Source: Blasia pusilla (lineage: Eukaryota; Marchantiophyta; Marchantiopsida; Blasiales). From it: 64,000 nt of DNA. A model generated the notes under the pieces. The model saw only the letters and a program-made list of their open reading frames with translations, was not told the origin of the DNA and did not search any database. The DNA lies in assembly GCA_050084515.1 (NCBI GenBank), contig CM114274.1, positions 4,960,001 to 5,024,000 of the forward strand, written 5' to 3'. The number at the start of each line of letters is the position of its first letter. Positions within the stretch are counted from its first letter, which is position 1. Positions 11,200-20,752 of this stretch are shown here, piece by piece. The position numbers were made by a program, and so were the translations under genes.

Positions 11200-11860
11200 A
11201 CGCGTGAGTGCCGCATCCTTTGTAGAGAGAGCACGACTAGTGCAAAGCATGCCCACGAGGAGTTGGGTCACTTTGGGGTGAAGTGGACGTATAGCTTGCT
11301 CCAGATTCAGTATTGGTGGCGAGGCATGCAGACTGACGTTTAGCAGTTTGTTGCCAGGTGCATGGTGTGTGATCGGGTCCGAGCATCGTTCAATGCTCCG
11401 ACTCCACAGTTGCATCCATTACCGATCATGGGCTTAGGATATAGATGGAGTTTGGATTTTGCAGGACCTTTGCCCTTGACGGAGCGTCACAGTCGTTATG
11501 TGTTGGTGATGGTCGAGCACTTCTCGAAGTGGATCGAGTTGGTTGCATTGCCTGACAAAGCAAGTGAGGGAGTAGCTTATGCCTTCCTTGACAGAGTGCT
11601 GAGTCATTATGGCGCACCAGCTGAGGTGTTGATAGACCAGGGTACCGAGTTTCGCAGTGAGTTCCAGGCCTTGTGTGATCAGGCGCTGATCGACCACCGC
11701 ACGACTTCGCGAGATCATCCTGAGGCGGATGGATTAGCGGAGAGAGTTGTGCAGACGGTGAAGAGGGGTTTACGCAAGTATGGCTTGCAGAGAGGTCACC
11801 TAGAGATTGGGACCTCCGGTTGCCATGGTTGGCGATGGGATACTGGTGATTCAAGACGAG
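11200..11860 (+). pseudogene. Element A DDE integrase
   Basis: Zinc-binding HHCC module: HAHEELGHFG near 11,248-11,280, and CMVC in the frame starting 11,362. A TAG at 11,341-11,343 lies between the two halves, where element E and D have CAG. The catalytic core keeps all three acidic residues: D in SLDFAGP, D in LIDQGTEF and E in GLAERVVQ. The domain is a genuine rve/DDE integrase, not a tyrosine recombinase, which matters for reading the unusual termini. The frame shifts near 11,800. Confidence 0.92.
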
Positions 11861-12490
11861 ACATCCTTAGCGTCTTTTTCACCGTACTTGCTACTTTATG
11901 GCCGAGAGCCAGATTTACATGCGGCCATTCGTCGAGATGCTGATGAGGTGTTGAACCTTGATAACCCAGATGTATGGGTGCGAGCATGTTCTCAGAGGAC
12001 TGAGTTATTTCGTAGAGTAATGCCCATGGCGTTCGAGAACTTGGCGATTGCATAGCATCGGGATACGTTGAGGTATGCGACTATTCGAGGTGGTGGTTAT
12101 TGACCAACTATCCGGAGGTTTCATCAGGGAGATTATGTCTATTTGCAGCAGACGGCACCGACGACGTTGGATGTGATTGCAGGGCGCACTATCCTAAGAG
12201 TGCGTGACATTTTGCCATCGGTGTTCTCTTATTGGAGGGACGCGATGGTATGGTATGGAAGGACCATGTGCGTAATTGTGCGCCATGTCACCTTCCTAAC
12301 ATTGATGGTACAATAGATCCGAGCTTAGTAGTAGTTCCTGCGCAGCTTGCGTTGTATGTTGTGTGGTTCGCCGTGGTGCGCCACGATGCTAGTCTGTGAT
12401 GGGTGTTTGAGAGGATGGCATATGGCATGTTTGACGCCACCTCTCACTAGGTTCCTCGGGGGCGATGGATGTGTCCCGGATGTACATAGA
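11861..12490 (+). pseudogene. Element A GPY/F-like region and PHD finger
   Basis: The integrase C-terminal extension: SPYLLLYGREPDL in the 11,807-12,055 frame, then ENLAIA followed by TAG at 12,053-12,055 and TGA at 12,101-12,103 (CAG and CGA in sisters). A GDYVYLQQ-like segment follows. From 12,347 the sequence encodes CMLCGS, CDGCLRGWHMACLTPPLT and, after a frameshift, a terminal Cys-Pro-x-Cys. Together this is the C4HC3 pattern of a PHD finger. PHD fingers usually read histone H3 tails, so a role in choosing integration sites is a reasonable guess. Confidence 0.85.
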
Positions 12491-12655
12491 GAAGGTAGTT
12501 CTACATTCCGACTTGTGTCTATGACATGGATGACAAGGAGGCGACTAACGATGGGGCCACATGAGCACCCGGCCTTCTTGCTCTTAGCGTCCGAGAGATG
12601 TATGTCATGGTAGGTAGGGATAGATGGCTATCTGGAGTTAGAGGGACCTAACCAC

Positions 12656-12669
12656 CAGCTAGGGGGGCA
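12656..12669 (+). other. Element A polypurine tract
   Basis: CAGCTAGGGGGGCA, immediately before B1. Same position as in elements C, D and E. Confidence 0.75.
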
Positions 12670-12793
12670 ATTGGAGATATTTTGGTTCTTCTTGTCTCGT
12701 TGTTTGGATGCCATGAGTTAGCATGGGATCATGCGTGTTTGTGTGTGTGTTCGGTGACAGCGATGTATGTTGTGTAGCGATGTGTATGCGACA
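12670..12793 (+). repeat. Element A, B1 terminal unit
   Basis: 124 bp, starting ATTGGAGATATTTTGG and ending GTATGCGACA. It is nearly identical to B2 (13303-13430) apart from loss of four bases near the end. Two bases separate it from A2. Confidence 0.85.
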
Positions 12794-12795
12794 AT

Positions 12796-13302
12796 TATCC
12801 ACGTCTTTTAGGATAGATCGGTGGGATCTAATAGAGTGCCTTCATGAGTAGTGGAGGACATGCCCCGAGAGGTCGAGGGTGACCTTTGAGGCCCTTGAAA
12901 CCTGAGATAGAGGTTTCCCCTTCGTTTCGGCTCATTTGGAGCCATATTGAGGAACTTACTATTTTAGGTAAGTACCATTTTGAGTATATGATCGACTTAC
13001 TATTTTTGGTAAGTGGCCCTTGACCTCCTACATCAGGTCAAGAGCCAAGGAGGTGACTTGGGAGAATAGGTTACCATGGAGAGAGCTTGGGAGAGGAGAG
13101 GGGTATACCTCAAGGAGAGAGAGCTTGAGAGCTCATTCTCTCTTTGTTGAACCTCTTGGCATGAGGCGGCGGATGGTACCTTGCCTTGTGAGTGTAACCA
13201 AGCCTCTCATTAGGAGAGTGGGTTTGGTTTGACATGGGAAAGAGTGCACACCTTTGAGAGCTATGGTGTGAGATGGTGGAGAGAGAGATTGGATCTTACT
13301 TT
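12796..13302 (+). repeat. Element A, A2 terminal unit with promoter-like core
   Basis: 507 bp starting TATCCACGTC (expected TGTC). A TATA-like GGTATACC lies at about 13,103. About 30 nt downstream lies TCATTCTCTCTTTGT (13,133-13,147), after a purine/pyrimidine hairpin. In this family that is the putative RNA 5' end and self-primer (see element E A1). Confidence 0.8.
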
Positions 13303-13430
13303 ATTGGAGATATTTTGGTTCTTCTTGTCTCGTTGTTTGGATGCCATGAGTTAGCATGGGATCATGCGTGTTTGTGTGTGTGTTCGGTGACAGCGATGTA
13401 TGTTGTGTAGCGATGTGTATGCGCACGACA
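13303..13430 (+). repeat. Element A, B2 terminal unit (right end)
   Basis: 128 bp ending GCGCACGACA at the element/host junction. The A2|B2 junction is a direct fusion with no spacer bases. Confidence 0.85.
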
Positions 13431-14868
13431 ACACTCTCTCATTGAGACGTGTGTAATGCGGCAACAAGCGGCGCGATCTAGCAAATCAACTGATTTATTG
13501 TCTCATTGACAAACCATCCTCCACTCTCGACATCCCACATGGGTCTATGTCCCTTAGATCCATACATCATCGATGCTCCTAGCATCAGCACAAAACCCAA
13601 TATCCCAAATTACTTCCCAATACTTGGAAATCCCTCACACGTGCAGGGTAAGAGACCAGAATGGGTAACCTGACAATAATGTCGATGTCGCTCCTCGACA
13701 ACTGCAAATCTTGACCCCAACTTGGTCGTGAAGACAACTCCTCCAATCAGCAAGTTGTAATCCTCTCATACTCATGCTGCTCAAACCTCCTTGATATGCG
13801 ATGCAAGTCCAACGATCCAATGCCCCACTGACGGCACCGAACGGTTACAACCGGCACGGCACTGGGAATAGGATGTGGCACTCGGCGGCATATCCCCCTC
13901 AATCAACAATTCACACGCTTTGCTCCTTAGTAAAGAAGCAGCTCTGTGATCAAGATGACGCGGTGCGGCCACAAGCGGCATGGCGCGGAAATCGTTGGCG
14001 TGTTGCGGCTACGGGGGTCACGACATAGTACTCGATCGTTGTCGAGCGGTTACCAATCGCAATATAGCAGCATAAATTGAAAACTCAAACACCATAACCC
14101 AAGGTCACCTGCCATCACTGGTTGATGACAAAACTGCGATGAAGGTGGGGGCCAAAACAAAGTACGTGGTGGCGGTGCAAGTCAAAGAATCAACGGTCGT
14201 CGTGGAAGACCCTTCACTCCGTAATGGCATCAATGGCAACCAAGGGTGGACAACGGCTGAACGCGAGTATGAGCAACGCTAGGTGGCTGGGAGGCCGACG
14301 GTGGACCATTGATGGTGATGGTTGAGCTAGTTTAGGGTTTGAACAATTTAACCCTAAAAATTGCCTAGCAATGGAAATTTTGCAAGATTGACCATAACAT
14401 TTTGCTAGCAACTCCAAATTATGTATTGTCTATTGCATAGCGTGCACAACTTTACGATCTATGACTCCGTTGAAAAATATTTTGAATCAAATATTCTTGT
14501 AAAAATTGACAGGGATTGTCGTAAAGCCTAATGTCTCTTTCTCCTACACAAAATTTGACAGCGCTTCCGCGTTGATTTCTCTCAACAAAAATATAAAACT
14601 TGTGAGAACCCAAATGAGCAAGCTGCATGGTGCTCTCGAGAGCACTGGCATGGAGCAATCCGCCACCATACTCAATTCCTATCAAAAATTGGGCAGCGCT
14701 TCCATGTGTCACTCTCCCGTACAAAAATCCAATAAAGCAAAACAGCAAGACTCGCACGGATTGTTTTGGTGAGCACTCCCATGAGCCATAAAGCGGGGAA
14801 TACGGTCCCCCAAATTGCACCAAACATCGAGCAATCAACGAGCTCCCCCATGAAGGTCTCTCACTCAA
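13431..14868 (-). other. Element E 5' leader, non-coding
   Basis: Sequence between E's A1 (with its primer site) and the insertion point of element A. No frame matches Gag. The 14,452-14,868 minus-strand frame (138 aa) is open but resembles no known protein and has no sister copy in the window. Equivalent long leaders of about 1-1.5 kb follow A1 in elements C and D. It holds no gene I can support. Confidence 0.45.
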
Positions 14869-14883
14869 TCAATGTCACTTTGT
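14869..14883 (-). other. Element E putative self-primer binding site
   Basis: Minus strand ACAAAGTGACATTGA, directly after A1. It is complementary at 12 of 15 positions to TCATTCTCTCTTTGT, which lies about 30 nt past the TATA-like box in the A unit (15,048-15,062 on the minus strand). The fit is weaker than in C and D, as expected for an older copy. Confidence 0.45.
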
Positions 14884-15401
14884 AAGATAAGATCCAATCT
14901 CTCTCACAACACCATAGTTCTCATATGTATGCACTCTCACATGTCTTTCTCAATGTCAAACTAAACCCACTCTCCTAATGAGAGGCTTGGGTTACACTCA
15001 CAAGTCAAACAAGACCATAGCTCCGCCGCCTCGTGCCAAGAGGTTCAACAAAGAGAGAATGAGCTATCAAGCTCTCCCTTTTTGAGGTATACCTTTTCCC
15101 TCTACCAAGCTCTCTCCATGGTAACCTATGCTCCCAAGTCACCTCCTTGGCTCTTGACTTGATGTAAGAGGTCAAGGGACACTTACCAAAAATATAAAGT
15201 CGACCATATACTCAAAATGGTACTAACCTAAAATAGTATATTCCTCAATATGGCTCTAAATGAGCCAAAACGAAAGGGAAACCTGCTCTCTCAGGTTTCT
15301 GGGGGCTTTAGCAAGTCATCCTCGACCTCTTGACTTGTCCTCCACTACTCGCACAGGCGATCTACTAGATCTCACCAATCTATCCTAAAATACGTGAGAC
15401 A
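14884..15401 (-). repeat. Element E, A1 terminal unit (left end)
   Basis: 518 bp, starting TGTCTCACG at 15,401 on the minus strand. It matches A2 (516 bp) but is not followed by a B unit. A TATA-like GGTATACC and a downstream self-primer candidate lie inside. Confidence 0.8.
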
Positions 15402-15419
15402 TCATTCTGCTACAAAAGA

Positions 15420-16750
15420 GGTGACAATGATGTCTTGTATTTATGTGTGTATGAACGGTGATAACAACATATATTCTATAGCGATGTGTATGCATAAGAT
15501 TATTGTCAAGTCTTTTATAGGATAACGATAAGGATATGTGCGGTACATCCATGGAGATTATACAACGGAGGTCAAGGATGACTTGCTCAAGACTTGGGTA
15601 ACTTGAGTATGTAGGTTATTCCCTAATTTGGGCTCATTTGGAAGTATTGTCGTGCGCATACACAACCCACATCGCTGGTCACATCTACACACCACACAAC
15701 ACCAATCTTCCCCAATATACGGGTAGATCCACACATAAATGAAACATAGTCACGCATATACACTGGGATCCCACAACAAAATCAAGAGAAGTAAAAATGG
15801 CTCACTTGGCCTAAAACTCCACTCATGAATCTACATCGGCATATCAAACCACATCCACCCTCTGCTATGAGGGATTCCGGACGCTAACACCCTAATTCTA
15901 ACACACCCACACACGTCTATGCAAGAGAGGCGCTCCTAACGCTCGACATGAGAAAGATGGCTTGAGAAAGCCATCTACCTCACTCTTATACCCTTGGGAA
16001 GAGCCAAAAGGCTCTTCCCCCAAAAATAGCCCTACCAACGATAATCTTCATACGCACGTTACCGGATGATCGTTGACTCAGTCAACGTATCGCCTGAAGG
16101 ACTAAAACCAAAATAGGAAAATCGCCATAAACAACGTTCCTTACACAACAGACCGGTCGCCAACCTCATCTGACATCTTGGGACAAAGTTACACCCAAAT
16201 AGCCCGCTGACTCTCTATGCCATCGACGGGATAGAACTCTACCTATGTCGAAATAGGATGTGACACTATATTGAAGAACTTTTACCATTTCAACTAAGAT
16301 CTATATTTTTAGTAAAGATGATTTTTCATTTATGAAATTTTCCCCTTGATCCCCTATTGTATCTTAGGGTTGAGGAGGTGACATACGTGCCCATATCATC
16401 AGGACGAGAGAGAAGGTTTAGAACTTTGGGAAGAGGGAAGAGGTATAACCAATGAGAGACCTTAAGAGTTAATTCTTTCTTCCTTGAATCTCCTTTCATC
16501 ATGTGGCGCAGCTATGATCCTCTTTGCCTTGTAAGCAATCCAAATATTTCGTTAGGATAGTGTACTAGTGGGTTCGGTTTGATGTGAGAGGGGAAGAGAA
16601 GACATGAAAAGCTTTGATCGATGATTTTAATTAGAGATATTTTGAAACATGATTACTCATGGCTGAAGATTTCATGAGTGAATACGATGTGTTGAATTTA
16701 TGAGTATATCTATATAATTAAAAGAGGATGGGGTTAGAGGAAACCCTCCT
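15420..16750 (+). mobile_element. Old B1-A2-B2 remnant, interrupted by a solo unit
   Basis: A B-like block (15,420-15,499, with GCGATGTGTATGC) is followed after a short spacer by TGTCAAGTC at 15,504, the start of an A-like unit. That unit is interrupted by the 15,648-16,265 insertion, resumes at 16,266 (ATTGAAGAACTT) and runs to about 16,629. A B-like start (ATTAGAGATATTTTG) follows and fades near 16,750. The order B-A-B is that of the right ends of A, C, D and E. It has no coding part. Confidence 0.55.
15648..16265 (-). mobile_element. Solo A-B terminal unit of the element D family
   Basis: On the minus strand this begins TGTCACATCC at 16,265, has an A unit of 488 bp and a B unit of 130 bp, and ends GCGCACGACA at 15,648. 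Flanks are GTAT (15,644-15,647) and CTAT (16,266-16,269), a 4-bp duplication with one mismatch. The interrupted A unit resumes on the other side. A single A-B unit is what recombination between A1 and A2 of a split-repeat element would leave, analogous to a solo LTR. Confidence 0.75.
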
Positions 16751-17185
16751 CAGAAGTTGACACGTGTCTTTTTAAGACTCTTCTTTTATTGACACCTATC
16801 CCTCTTAAACCTCTTATTGTTGACAGGAAGTTATGAAAAGATAATTAAATTAAGGGAAAACCTGTCACCCTACTAAGGGCAACGTAGGAGATGCTAACAA
16901 AAAGATTTATTGTATAATGATATGTATGGGCACCCATATATAGTTGCTCAGATTTCATCTTCCACTTTAGCATATTTAGAAAGGGAAAGAATCTCATTTG
17001 ATTTCCATCTAGTTGGAATGGAAAATTTGATTAAAACTAACTAAGAAAACTCAACGAAAAAGAAGTAATACCACCCCCTTGCAATATGAGGGTAGTAGAG
17101 GAATGAACCAACACAAAATTCGACCATGCAAAGAATTTAACATCACAAGTGTAACAACTTCCGATTCAATGTCCGAGGAGAACCG
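16751..17185. other. No gene; AT-rich intergenic sequence
   Basis: No coding frame is supported. The block near 16,707 (TCTATATAATTAAAAGAG) has a faint resemblance to plant Helitron 5' ends, but no 3' end was found. From 17,167 the sequence belongs to the repeat into which element D inserted. Confidence 0.3.
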
Positions 17186-17663
17186 TGTCACATTTGAGTA
17201 GCCGATAGGCCGAGATCTATCATGGATAGGGCATAGGAGCCATCGGACTATCTTGACTGTAACTTTGTCTTGCTGTGTCTGATGAGGTTGAGGATAGGTC
17301 CATTGTGTCAGGAACGTCATTTCTAACAACTTTCATGTTGAGGTCTTTCATAGTCGGGTGACTTGTTGAGCAGGTCACCCGCCCCTGGTAACCTGTGCGC
17401 GCAGGTTACCAGGAGGATAGCTATTTTTAGAGGAAGAGCCTTTGGCTCTTCCCAACTCTATATAAGGGAGGAAGATGGCTTTCCCAAGCCATCTTTCTCA
17501 AGTTGGGTCGTTGGAGCACCTCTCTTGTATGTGTGTGAGATAGGACTAGGGTGCTAGCGTCCGGACTCCTTGATAGCGCAGGGTGGACGAGGCTCGATAT
17601 GCCGATGTAGATTGAGGAGTGGAGTTTAAGCCTGGGTGTGCCATTTTACTACTCTTTATTTTT
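17186..17663 (+). repeat. Element D, A1 terminal unit (left end)
   Basis: 478 bp, matching A2 (35,829-36,310) throughout. The homology stops after CTCTTTATTTTT, where A2 continues into B2 and A1 into the primer site. Thus no B unit follows A1. Confidence 0.88.
17459..17503 (+). promoter_or_regulatory. Element D core promoter, hairpin and RNA 5' end
   Basis: TATATAA at 17,459-17,465 is followed by a perfect 10-bp stem with a TCCC loop (AAGATGGCTT/AAGCCATCTT, 17,472-17,495). The sequence from 17,490 (CATCTTTCTCAAGT; CATCTTTCTCATGT in A2 at 36,136-36,149) lies about 31 nt past the TATA box, where transcription would be expected to start. The A2 version is an exact 14-nt complement of the bases right after A1 (17,664-17,677). 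The start site itself is inferred. Confidence 0.6.
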
Positions 17664-17677
17664 ACATGAGAAAGATG
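17664..17677 (+). other. Element D putative self-primer binding site
   Basis: ACATGAGAAAGATG, directly after A1, is the exact reverse complement of CATCTTTCTCATGT in A2 (13 of 14 to A1). No tRNA-type TGG site is present. This matches the arrangement of Tf1/sushi-type elements, whose mRNA 5' end folds back as primer. Confidence 0.6.
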
Positions 17678-18688
17678 TCAAGGGGCTCGTGAGAATTCGT
17701 TGTTTGCAAGTAGGCAAGCGAGTTGCTTCGGTCAGGAGCCCTTGGAGACGTTGGTTGGCATTTGTATTGTCTTTTTTCAAGTTCGGGAGGTCGTGTGCAG
17801 AAGCGTTACTCATTTTTCCCAAATTTTTGATGGTAGCGGACTGGTGTATGGCAGTAGCGGTGTTGCAGCAAGGGCGCTCAAGTGTAGCACGGAGTGTAGT
17901 GTTGACGGGTGAGTGGCGCGTGTCGGGAAAGAGAGAGAAGTTCAGCCTTTCAGGTCTTGCAGCCGCCAGGGGGCTAGGGTTGCAAGGGCGGCTAGGGCTA
18001 GGCACGGCTAGGTCGCAAGTGGCTGCGAGCTAGGGCCGGGCAAAGGCGGATAGAGGAAGCTAGGGCGGCGAGCTACAGAGCGTGCATAGGGCCGTGGGCC
18101 CCCCCCTCTCCCCCCTCCCGCATTTTGGGAGGCCGTGTCAAGCCCCCTCCCCCTGCATTTAGGGCCCTCTAGGGCCATTATTGCCCCATAGGGACGTGTT
18201 GGTCGAGGAGAGTTACAGAGGTTGTCATATCACGTGGAGGAGTGGATGTTGACAGTGCTATAGGTTGGAGGGCGGGATAAGGTTACCCATTCGAGTCCCT
18301 TTTCCCGCACTTATCTTATGTGATTGAGAGTGTTGGGTATCGGGTAGTAGTTGGTGCTAGCTGGATGCAGTGATGGTGATGAGTGTAGACTCTTTTCATG
18401 TGTAGCATGTTGGTGGATATACGGCGGTTTCCGAATAGGGGTCGTGTGTATGATTCAAGAGTGTTAGTGGTTTAGGTGAGTTAGTTGGGAGGCTCATGGT
18501 GAGCCCGAGTGTTGAGGGCGCGTGAGGGCGCGTGTGTCATTACCGGATTACCATTAGCGTCGGTGAGCTAGTGAGGAGTGTGGGAGACTCTCGGTGAGTT
18601 TGAGTGCTTGAGCGGGTGAGACAGGGGGTTCATCACGGCGTTCTTCCAGGATTCAAAAGAATGGGGTAGTGCGAGCAGTAGTAGTGGT
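17678..18688 (+). other. Element D leader, no supported gene
   Basis: About 1 kb between primer site and gag. The open frame at 17,638-18,033 overlaps the A1 end and has no relatives among the sister elements. There are C-rich runs near 18,100-18,150. I see no gene. Confidence 0.4.
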
Positions 18689-20371
18689 GTGACATGGAGT
18701 GGAGTGAGATACCGAGGGGTTACGAGTGAGGACCTACCTCGACATCTATCCGTGGCTGGATCGTCATCACTAGACACTAGGTATGGTGACGAGATCGCAG
18801 ACGGAGGCAGTGTCATTTGTAAGGAGATGGAGGACATGGGCCATTGGGGCATGCATCATTTCTCGGGTGTAGTGGGCATCATCAACTTAGAAGGTTTTAT
18901 CCAAGAGTTCGACACGTGGTGTGACTTCCAGGAGATACGGACCCCAACACGATTCAACCCTTTCATGGCATGGAAGGGGTTGTTCGAGCACTTGGAGGGT
19001 CCTCCAATGGATGATTACATGGAGTTTCGATCCGTATATTCATTAGAAATTGATGCTTGGAGGATGTATTGGGCTCCAGGGTATGTGTCCACTAGTGGTC
19101 GCAAGGCGTATGATGGGATCGTGAGAGGAGAGAGACCCACACCATCAGCCCGGAGACTAGATGGAGAGGAGGGCAGTGAAGACACGCGATGTGGCAAAGA
19201 CCTCTGGTGGTAGAGGGCCACCCAGCTTCAGTCCTACAATGGAGTTCTTATGACAGTTGAGGAAGAGCTATCAGGACGTACTCATCGACAAGTTGAAGAG
19301 TCTACAGGATTTTCACTAATAATCTGGTGAGAGTCTGAGAGAGGCATTCACGCGCATGAGGAGGCTGATCATTGCTCCGTATGGAGTGATTGAGGCACAG
19401 TCAATCCAGTATTGGTACGGGGTTCTCGACCAAGAACTACGGAGGAGAGTCCGAGATGTGGTGCTGATTCACACAGCGAAGCCCACATTGAAGGTGGTTT
19501 TTGACTAGTCTGAGCGTATTGAGCTCAACATGAGTGAGGAGCATATAGTGATCGTTGGATTTTCTCGAGAGTCGACGGGTCCACGAGCGACGGTAACCCC
19601 ACAGGTGCCACAACGAGCACCGTACCCGGAGCGGGCGGTGTGCCTAGAGAGCGGGAATGGGCATGTGAACCTATCAGGCAACGACCCGTACCTACATATG
19701 TTGCCCAGTAGGGACCGATGTTGTCGTGTTGGATGTGTGGAGGGGCCCATAGGCAGAGACACTACACACAACATGAGAGAGGACCACGAGTGCCTATGAT
19801 TTCTCAGAAGCCACAGAGGATGGCCCCACCATAATACCAGTGTAACTATTGCCACAGATCTGGTCACACTAGGGATAAATGTTTTGACCTTCGTTGAGAG
19901 GCACGTCCAGAGGTAGGCCAAGGGCCTGGGGGCGGTCGTCTTGGAGGAGGTCAGGGAGTTATTCCTAGATGTGGTGGTAGAGGACCACCACCAGCCAGAG
20001 GAGATGGAGCAGGAGCACCAGAGCCGGCACTTCTCTCACGCATCGATCAGTTGGAGCAGAGGATTGTTGCCATGACGATGATGTAGCTCAGAGAAGGCAC
20101 GGAGCCGCGAGCAGCTAGTGTGGCTCCAGCTTCTACCTCTTACCCTGACCCGAGTGAGGATCTTGCTAGTATGGGGTTTATGTGTAGTGCAGCTCAGGTT
20201 GAGGCTGTTGTAGTGGTGACTCGGGGTGCTGCGAGAGGCACCGAGCCATCGAGAGGTAGAGTTGAGATTGGCCCATCGGAGGGGACCAATGGGCGGCAGG
20301 CCCGGGTTCCACAGTCATTCACATTGTCGGAGGCACTACACACACCATCCATGGTGCCTCGACGACCAACG
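18689..20371 (+). pseudogene. Element D gag, interrupted by element C
   Basis: The N-terminal domain in the 18,689-19,213 frame carries the lineage blocks FIQEFDTWCDFQE, FMAWKGLFEHLEGPPMDDY and EIDAWRMYWAPGYVS. After stops, SGESLREAF and MRRLI blocks follow near 19,325-19,370. A first cysteine cluster (CWMCGGAH) lies near 19,730-19,760. The CCHC knuckle CNYCHRSGHTRDKC lies near 19,840-19,885, followed by a Gly-rich linker and a coiled-coil-like LLSRIDQLEQRIVAMTMM. The frame is interrupted at 20,371 by element C and resumes at 30,149. With C and one AACG copy left out, the reading frame continues unbroken into D's own protein. Confidence 0.85.
20368..20371. other. Target-site duplication of element C, left copy
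   Basis: AACG, repeated at 30,145-30,148 directly after the right end of element C. The length of 4 bp equals that of element D. Confidence 0.85.
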
Positions 20372-20740
20372 TGTCATGACCATACGGATTATGTCGTAGA
20401 GTATGGTGTGCTAGTAGAGGCCATTCCTTATGTAGGACCGTAGTGGATTGGTAGAGATGTGGTTCCATACATAGGGTTGGAGGTTACTCACTTGGGGGTG
20501 ACTTTCCTAGTAGTGCCCGCTCTTAGGTTGGAGGATATAAGGTGGCTTGCCCTCAAAGAACAGTTAGTTCTTTGAGTTGAGCCTGTTGCGTTGGGAGTTA
20601 GCCTTGGTAGTGAGTAGAGCTCTTGGCTATGGTGTTTCCCGCAAGCTTCGACATAGATTCTCCCATCGTGGAGTGGGTTTGGCTCGATTGTATGTGATTG
20701 TAAACGTTTTTTTATGACAGTAGGTCTTTCACGGATTTCA
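20372..20740 (+). repeat. Element C, A1 terminal unit (left end)
   Basis: 369 bp, ending CACGGATTTCA. A2 is 368 bp with near identity, so C is a comparatively recent insertion. A1 is followed by CTCAAAGAAC (primer site), and A2 by GTTGTGG (B2). Confidence 0.92.
20536..20576 (+). promoter_or_regulatory. Element C core promoter, hairpin and RNA 5' end
   Basis: TATAA (20,536-20,540) is followed by a perfect 10-bp hairpin, CTCAAAGAAC/GTTCTTTGAG with an AGTTA loop (20,552-20,576). TAGTTCTTTGAG (20,565-20,576), about 30 nt from the TATA box, is an exact 12-nt complement of the bases just after A1. Confidence 0.6.
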
Positions 20741-20752
20741 CTCAAAGAACTA
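20741..20752 (+). other. Element C putative self-primer binding site
   Basis: CTCAAAGAACTA, immediately after A1, pairs with TAGTTCTTTGAG at 20,565-20,576. This is the same geometry as in element D with an unrelated sequence, so the complementarity appears to be maintained rather than inherited by chance. Confidence 0.65.

Larger units (their letters stand above)
5916..13430 (+). mobile_element. Element A: Ty3/gypsy DNMT-lineage retrotransposon, 5'-truncated
   Basis: A plus-strand element nested in E. It begins abruptly inside gag at about 5916, lacking A1 and leader. It then runs gag, protease region, methyltransferase, RT, RNase H, integrase, PHD, polypurine tract, B1, A2 and B2, with an intact right end GCGCACGACA at 13430. 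The flank ACAC (13431-13434) would be half of a target duplication whose left copy went with the deletion. All frames are interrupted. Several stops are C-to-T or G-to-A changes relative to sister copies. Confidence 0.85.
3763..15401 (-). mobile_element. Element E: Ty3/gypsy DNMT-lineage retrotransposon, minus strand, gutted
   Basis: Left end (minus strand) is TGTCTCACG at 15401 and right end is GTACGACA at 3763. The 4-bp TCAT occurs at 15402-15405 and at 3758-3761, one extra base from the right end, so this is a probable target-site duplication with a one-base irregularity. Parts present on the minus strand are A1 (15401-14884), leader (14883-13431), then, after the nested plus-strand element A, integrase and PHD (5918-4716), polypurine tract, B1, A2 and B2. 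Gag, protease, methyltransferase, RT and RNase H are missing. A single deletion from E's integrase into A's gag explains this. Confidence 0.75.

Noticed and set aside
14452-14868. 138-aa minus-strand frame in the element E leader as an additional gene.
   Set aside because: It is in the sense direction of E but has no homologue in C or D, no domain, and lies in a leader otherwise full of stops. It is kept only as an unassigned open frame.
17638-18033. 131-aa frame in the element D leader as an extra ORF.
   Set aside because: It overlaps the A1 end and primer site, has no counterpart in the leaders of C or E, and is matched by an open frame on the opposite strand.
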